Part shown: positions 6,073-8,284 of the stretch, in pieces
How the letters are laid out: each line of letters starts with the position of its first letter
Position numbering within the stretch: position 1 is the first letter of the stretch
Origin: Selenomonadaceae bacterium
Lineage (GTDB): Bacteria; Bacillota; Negativicutes; Selenomonadales; Selenomonadaceae
Length of the DNA stretch: 8,284 nucleotides
Direction: 5' to 3'
Assembly (NCBI GenBank): GCA_016286075.1
Contig: JAEERZ010000092.1
Coordinates: 1-8,284, forward strand
Position numbers and translations under genes: made by a program
Notes under the pieces: model-generated
What the model saw: only the letters and a program-made list of their open reading frames with translations
The model's database searches: none
What the model was told of the DNA's origin: nothing

Positions 6073-6160
6073 ATTTCGATAACAAATGGAGGGAATCCCC
6101 ATCATTTTCGATCGAAATCAGAGAGGTCCGAAAAGTTATAAAAAACAATTTCGATAACAA
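6073..6160. repeat. Cluster of TTTCGAT-type motifs, possible operator
   Basis: The 13-base sequence ATTTCGATAACAA occurs twice in the same orientation, at 6073-6085 and 6148-6160, exactly 75 bases apart. Between them a perfect 12-base palindrome TTTCGATCGAAA (6106-6117) shares the TTTCGAT core. Such spacing and symmetry would suit a DNA-binding protein acting upstream of the DUF4446 gene, but no known regulator is recognised. Confidence 0.5.
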
Positions 6161-6201
6161 TCTTTCGGCGGTTCGGGGTAAAGGACCCCTGAGTCGTTTC
6201 C

Positions 6202-6238
6202 AAAAAAACAAGGGGAAGGCGGTGCCTTCCCCTTGTTT
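6202..6238 (-). terminator. Terminator of the parA-parB operon
   Basis: A perfect 15-bp stem (6206-6220 with 6224-6238) closes a three-base GGT loop. On the minus strand it runs into seven T residues (6202-6208). It starts six bases past the parB stop codon. Confidence 0.93.
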
Positions 6239-6244
6239 CGCGTC

Positions 6245-7237
6245 TCAGGTGGTAAATTTCCACGACACCTCGCGGAGTTTTTTCTTGGTCAGCTCCACTT
6301 CGTTCTCGCGCTGTTGGGTCATCGCCTCTACGGCGTCGACGATGCGGTCCAGGTCTTCCTGGGTCTTGAAGGTGATCTCGATCTTGCTCTTTTTCTGCCC
6401 GAGGGCGATGCGGACCGGCGTGCCGAAGAGCAGTTTCAGCCGGTCTTCGACGTCGGTGACGAAGACGCGCTCGGTCATGATGGGCGTTTCCAGCCGCTCT
6501 TTCGGCTGGAAGAGGTTGGGATTCTTTTTCAGCCGCGCCACGATGACTTCCGCCTGCCGCGCGGAGAGGTTGCGGTCGACGATGAAGTCCGCCGCCTGCT
6601 GCATCAGGTCCTGATCGTCCAAGGAGAGGAGCGGTTTCGCCTGCCCCATGGTGATGACTTCCTGCACGAGGCTTTCCTGTACGCGCTCCGGAAGCCTCAG
6701 GAGCCGCAGGAAGTTCGCGATATGGGAGCGGCTTCTGCCGATGCGCTCGGAGAGCTGCTCCTGGGTCATGCCGAATTTCTGCATCAGGAGGTCGTAAGCG
6801 CGGGCTTCTTCCACGGCGTTCAGGTTCTCGCGCTGGACGTTCTCGATCAGGGCGATCTCGGTCATTTCTTCCAATGTGTATTTGCGGAGCAACGCGGGGA
6901 CGGTATGGAGGCCCGCGAGTTTCGCCGCCCGGAGCCTGCGCTCGCCGGCGATGAGTTCATATCCGCCGTCCGGCAGCGCGCGCGCCAGGAGCGGCTGCAA
7001 TACGCCGTAATACCGGATGGATTCCGCCAGTTCTTCCAGGGCCGCTTCGTCAAAGTTCTGACGCGGCTGGGATCGGTTCGGCTGGATCTTGTCTATGGGG
7101 AGTTCCACGACGCGGGATTCGTCGTCAGCAGCCGCCGCGGGGGCCGCCTGCGCCTTTTCCTTCGGCGCGACGTCCGCGGTCCGTTTCTTGATGAGCGCGC
7201 CCAGTCCCTGACCGCCCAATCCGCTTTTCTTAGCCAC
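6245..7237 (-). CDS. parB: Chromosome partitioning protein ParB (Spo0J)
   Basis: The 330-residue product is a chromosomal ParB. ParB binds parS, uses CTP to clamp and slide on DNA, and stimulates the ParA ATPase. The N-terminus carries the Spo0J-like GLGGQGLGALI (6-16), the region that contacts ParA. The N-terminal domain motifs are QPRQNFDE (57-64), the CTP-binding GERRLRA (98-104) and ENVQRENLN (132-140). A helix-turn-helix lies at about 157-180 (TQEQLSERIGRSRSHIANFL), and the dimerisation region is C-terminal. The start codon is GTG (7235-7237), behind an excellent AAGGAGG site with a nine-base spacer. It overlaps the end of parA by eight bases, as expected for coupled translation. The alanine-rich linker at 24-38 is probably flexible. 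Confidence 0.97.
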   Translation of the reverse strand: MAKKSGLGGQGLGALIKKRTADVAPKEKAQAAPAAAADDESRVVELPIDKIQPNRSQPRQNFDEAALEELAESIRYYGVLQPLLARALPDGGYELIAGERRLRAAKLAGLHTVPALLRKYTLEEMTEIALIENVQRENLNAVEEARAYDLLMQKFGMTQEQLSERIGRSRSHIANFLRLLRLPERVQESLVQEVITMGQAKPLLSLDDQDLMQQAADFIVDRNLSARQAEVIVARLKKNPNLFQPKERLETPIMTERVFVTDVEDRLKLLFGTPVRIALGQKKSKIEITFKTQEDLDRIVDAVEAMTQQRENEVELTKKKLREVSWKFTT

Positions 7238-7991
7238 GGGAATCTACCTCCTTCGCGAGTTCCGCGTAAACTTCCGCGCCTTTCGCGTGTATGTCGTAGG
7301 CGATGATCGGCATGCCGTAGGACGGCGCCTCGCTGAGCCGCACGGTACGCGGGATCACGGTTTCGTAGACTTTCTCTTTGAAGAATTCCCGCACTTCGTC
7401 GGCCACCTGCCCGCTGAGATTGGTGCGGACGTCGAACATGGTCAGCAGCACGCCGGCGACTTCCAAGCCGGGGTTCAGGCCGTCCCGCACGAGGTCGAGG
7501 GTCCGCATCAGCTCCGAGACGCCTTCCAGCGCGTAGAACTCGCACTGTATGGGGATCACGACGCCGTCCGCCGCCGTCAAAGCGTTGAGGCTCAAGAGGC
7601 CGAGGGACGGCGGGCTGTCGATCAGGATGAAGTCATAGTCCTCCCGAACCGCGTCCACCGCGGTTTTCAGCCGGGTCTCGCGCCCGTCTTCCGCCGAGGC
7701 AAGCTCGACTTCCGCACCCGCCAGTTCCACATTGGCCGGGAGCACGTCGAGGTCGTAGCGGGTATGTTGAATGACCGAACGCGGGTCTTCTCCGCCGATT
7801 ACTACATTGTACACGGTCTGTTCCTGCGCCGTTTTGTCAAGGCCCACGCCGCTGGTGGCGTTGCCCTGCGGGTCGAAGTCTATGAGCAACACCCGCCGCC
7901 CAAGGGCTCCAAGGCAGGCGGCAAGGTTCACCGCCGTGGTGGTCTTGCCGACGCCGCCTTTCTGATTCGTGATTGCCAGCACTTTCGCCAA
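7230..7991 (-). CDS. parA: Chromosome partitioning ATPase ParA (Soj)
   Basis: This is a short, chromosomal-type ParA with no N-terminal helix-turn-helix domain. It is a Walker ATPase that dimerises with ATP on non-specific DNA and, with ParB bound at parS, directs origin segregation. The deviant Walker A KGGVGKTT is at 11-18 (signature K11, catalytic K16), DFDPQGN at 38-44 (D40), and ILIDSPPS at 123-130 (D125). PRTVRLSEAPSYG (214-226) is the conserved C-terminal stretch linked to DNA binding. I place the start at TTG (7989-7991). It gives MAKVLAITNQKGGVGKT, the usual Soj beginning, and 253 residues, and it sits eight bases behind AGGCGG in a strong AGGCGGTGA site (7997-8005). A GTG at 7998-8000, three codons upstream, overlaps that site and is less likely. 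Confidence 0.96.
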   Translation of the reverse strand: MAKVLAITNQKGGVGKTTTAVNLAACLGALGRRVLLIDFDPQGNATSGVGLDKTAQEQTVYNVVIGGEDPRSVIQHTRYDLDVLPANVELAGAEVELASAEDGRETRLKTAVDAVREDYDFILIDSPPSLGLLSLNALTAADGVVIPIQCEFYALEGVSELMRTLDLVRDGLNPGLEVAGVLLTMFDVRTNLSGQVADEVREFFKEKVYETVIPRTVRLSEAPSYGMPIIAYDIHAKGAEVYAELAKEVDSRG

Positions 7992-8025
7992 AATGTTCAC
8001 CGCCTAAAATAAATCTGTGCATTTT

Positions 8026-8031
8026 ATTATA
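8026..8031 (-). promoter_or_regulatory. Probable -10 element of the parA-parB promoter
   Basis: A perfect TATAAT on the minus strand lies about 35 bases before the parA start and would give a leader of under 30 bases with the ribosome site. The matching -35 region (TGGCAA at 17 bases) is poor, so the promoter is weak, activated or incorrectly placed. Confidence 0.45.
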
Positions 8032-8172
8032 ACGCCATTATTAAAATTTTGCCATAAGGAAAAAAGGACAGAAAAATGAAAGTTTTGCTTCGCATATGAA
8101 AGCATAGGTCGGGCGATTTTCTTTTTTTGCATATTTTGTTTTTTGAATGGTTTTTGAGATGGATTTTTAAAA

Positions 8173-8188
8173 TGTTTCACGTGAAACA
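8173..8188. promoter_or_regulatory. parS centromere-like site
   Basis: The 16-base perfect palindrome TGTTTCACGTGAAACA matches the well-known chromosomal parS consensus bound by ParB/Spo0J. Here the symmetry continues four bases further on each side (8169-8192), making a 24-bp perfect palindrome. It lies about 180 bases upstream of the parA start, where ParB loading could also affect parAB expression. Its presence places the window in the origin-proximal part of the chromosome, by analogy with other bacteria. Confidence 0.95.
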
Positions 8189-8200
8189 TTTTGGAGGGGG

Positions 8201-8282
8201 AATATTTTTTTGGCGAAAGGTTTTCGCGATGGATTATACGATTATTTACTAATCAAAGGGGAGGGCGTTGCCCTCCCCTTTG
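8201..8282. repeat. Second copy of a repeat unit seen upstream of htpX, with palindrome copy B
   Basis: The stretch 8201-8243 matches 1065-1105 in order: a T run, then AAAGGTTTT, a short variable part, then TTATACGATT. It is followed by a hairpin of 13 bp with a GTT loop (8254-8266 with 8270-8282), nearly identical to the palindrome at 1534-1562. The window ends two bases later, so this may be the truncated left end of another copy of the large element. Confidence 0.6.
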
Positions 8283-8284
8283 CC

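Larger units (their letters stand above)
5903..6244. other. AT-rich spacer between parB and the DUF4446 gene
   Basis: These 342 bases hold no credible gene. From the parB side they contain the parB terminator, a small GGGGT/ACCCC hairpin (6175-6189), a cluster of repeated TTTCGAT motifs (6073-6160), a direct repeat of TTTGCGCT (5977-5984 and about 5991-5998), and finally the promoter and ribosome site of the DUF4446 gene. Confidence 0.75.
7992..8284. other. AT-rich region upstream of parA to the window edge
   Basis: No gene is visible in these 293 bases. They hold the parA ribosome site and -10 element, a long AT-rich tract (about 8040-8170), the parS site, and a repeat unit (8201-8282). An open minus-strand frame at 8004-8189 runs through the parS site and has no coding character. 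No DnaA boxes were seen, so I do not call an origin. Confidence 0.7.

Noticed and set aside
6233..7306. Plus-strand open frame of 357 codons opposite parB
   Set aside because: It is the antisense shadow of the clearly recognisable parB gene; its product shows no domain and it has no start signals.
8040..8284. Replication origin next to parS
   Set aside because: The region is AT-rich and near parS, but I found no DnaA boxes (TTATCCACA or close variants) and no dnaA or dnaN gene.

Overview
The window reads as chromosomal DNA from a low-complexity-intergenic, fairly GC-rich Firmicutes-type anaerobe. The best guess is a member of the Negativicutes, because parA-parB is followed by a DUF4446 gene and the window also carries azlCD and an anaerobic-type cobaltochelatase (cbiK). 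That assignment is inference from gene content, not from a marker gene. Genes are GC-rich with Shine-Dalgarno sites of the GGAGG type; spacers are AT-rich, and intrinsic terminators are easy to see.

Layout, left to right. A bidirectional terminator (13-46) lies downstream of htpX (minus, 68-943), a membrane zinc protease. A 700-base gene-free stretch follows and is mostly a large imperfect palindrome (about 1137-1562) with a second repeat nested inside it. Next is azlC-azlD (plus, 1642-2788), a branched-chain amino acid exporter pair with its own promoter and a shared terminator. Everything from there to the right edge is on the minus strand. It comprises a small DnaC/IstB-like ATPase (2850-3356), cbiK sirohydrochlorin cobaltochelatase (3647-4597), a SprT-like zinc metalloprotein (4735-5418) overlapping a DUF4446 membrane protein (5396-5902), then parB (6245-7237) and parA (7230-7991). 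Upstream of parA lies a perfect parS site (8173-8188).

Transcription units inferred from promoters and terminators: parA-parB (terminator 6206-6238); DUF4446-sprT-like (extended -10 promoter 5957-5965, terminator 4703-4730); cbiK (near-consensus promoter 4652-4681, terminator hairpin 3510-3565); the small ATPase (promoter 3481-3509, terminator 2799-2830). ParA, ParB and parS together form the chromosome segregation (Soj/Spo0J) system. The genes next to it are housekeeping or poorly characterised and probably not part of one pathway.

I found no convincing new multi-gene system. The parts least explained by known features are the nested palindromic repeat at 1137-1562, its likely second copy at the right edge (8201-8282), and a cluster of TTTCGAT-type sites at 6073-6160 between parB and the DUF4446 gene.
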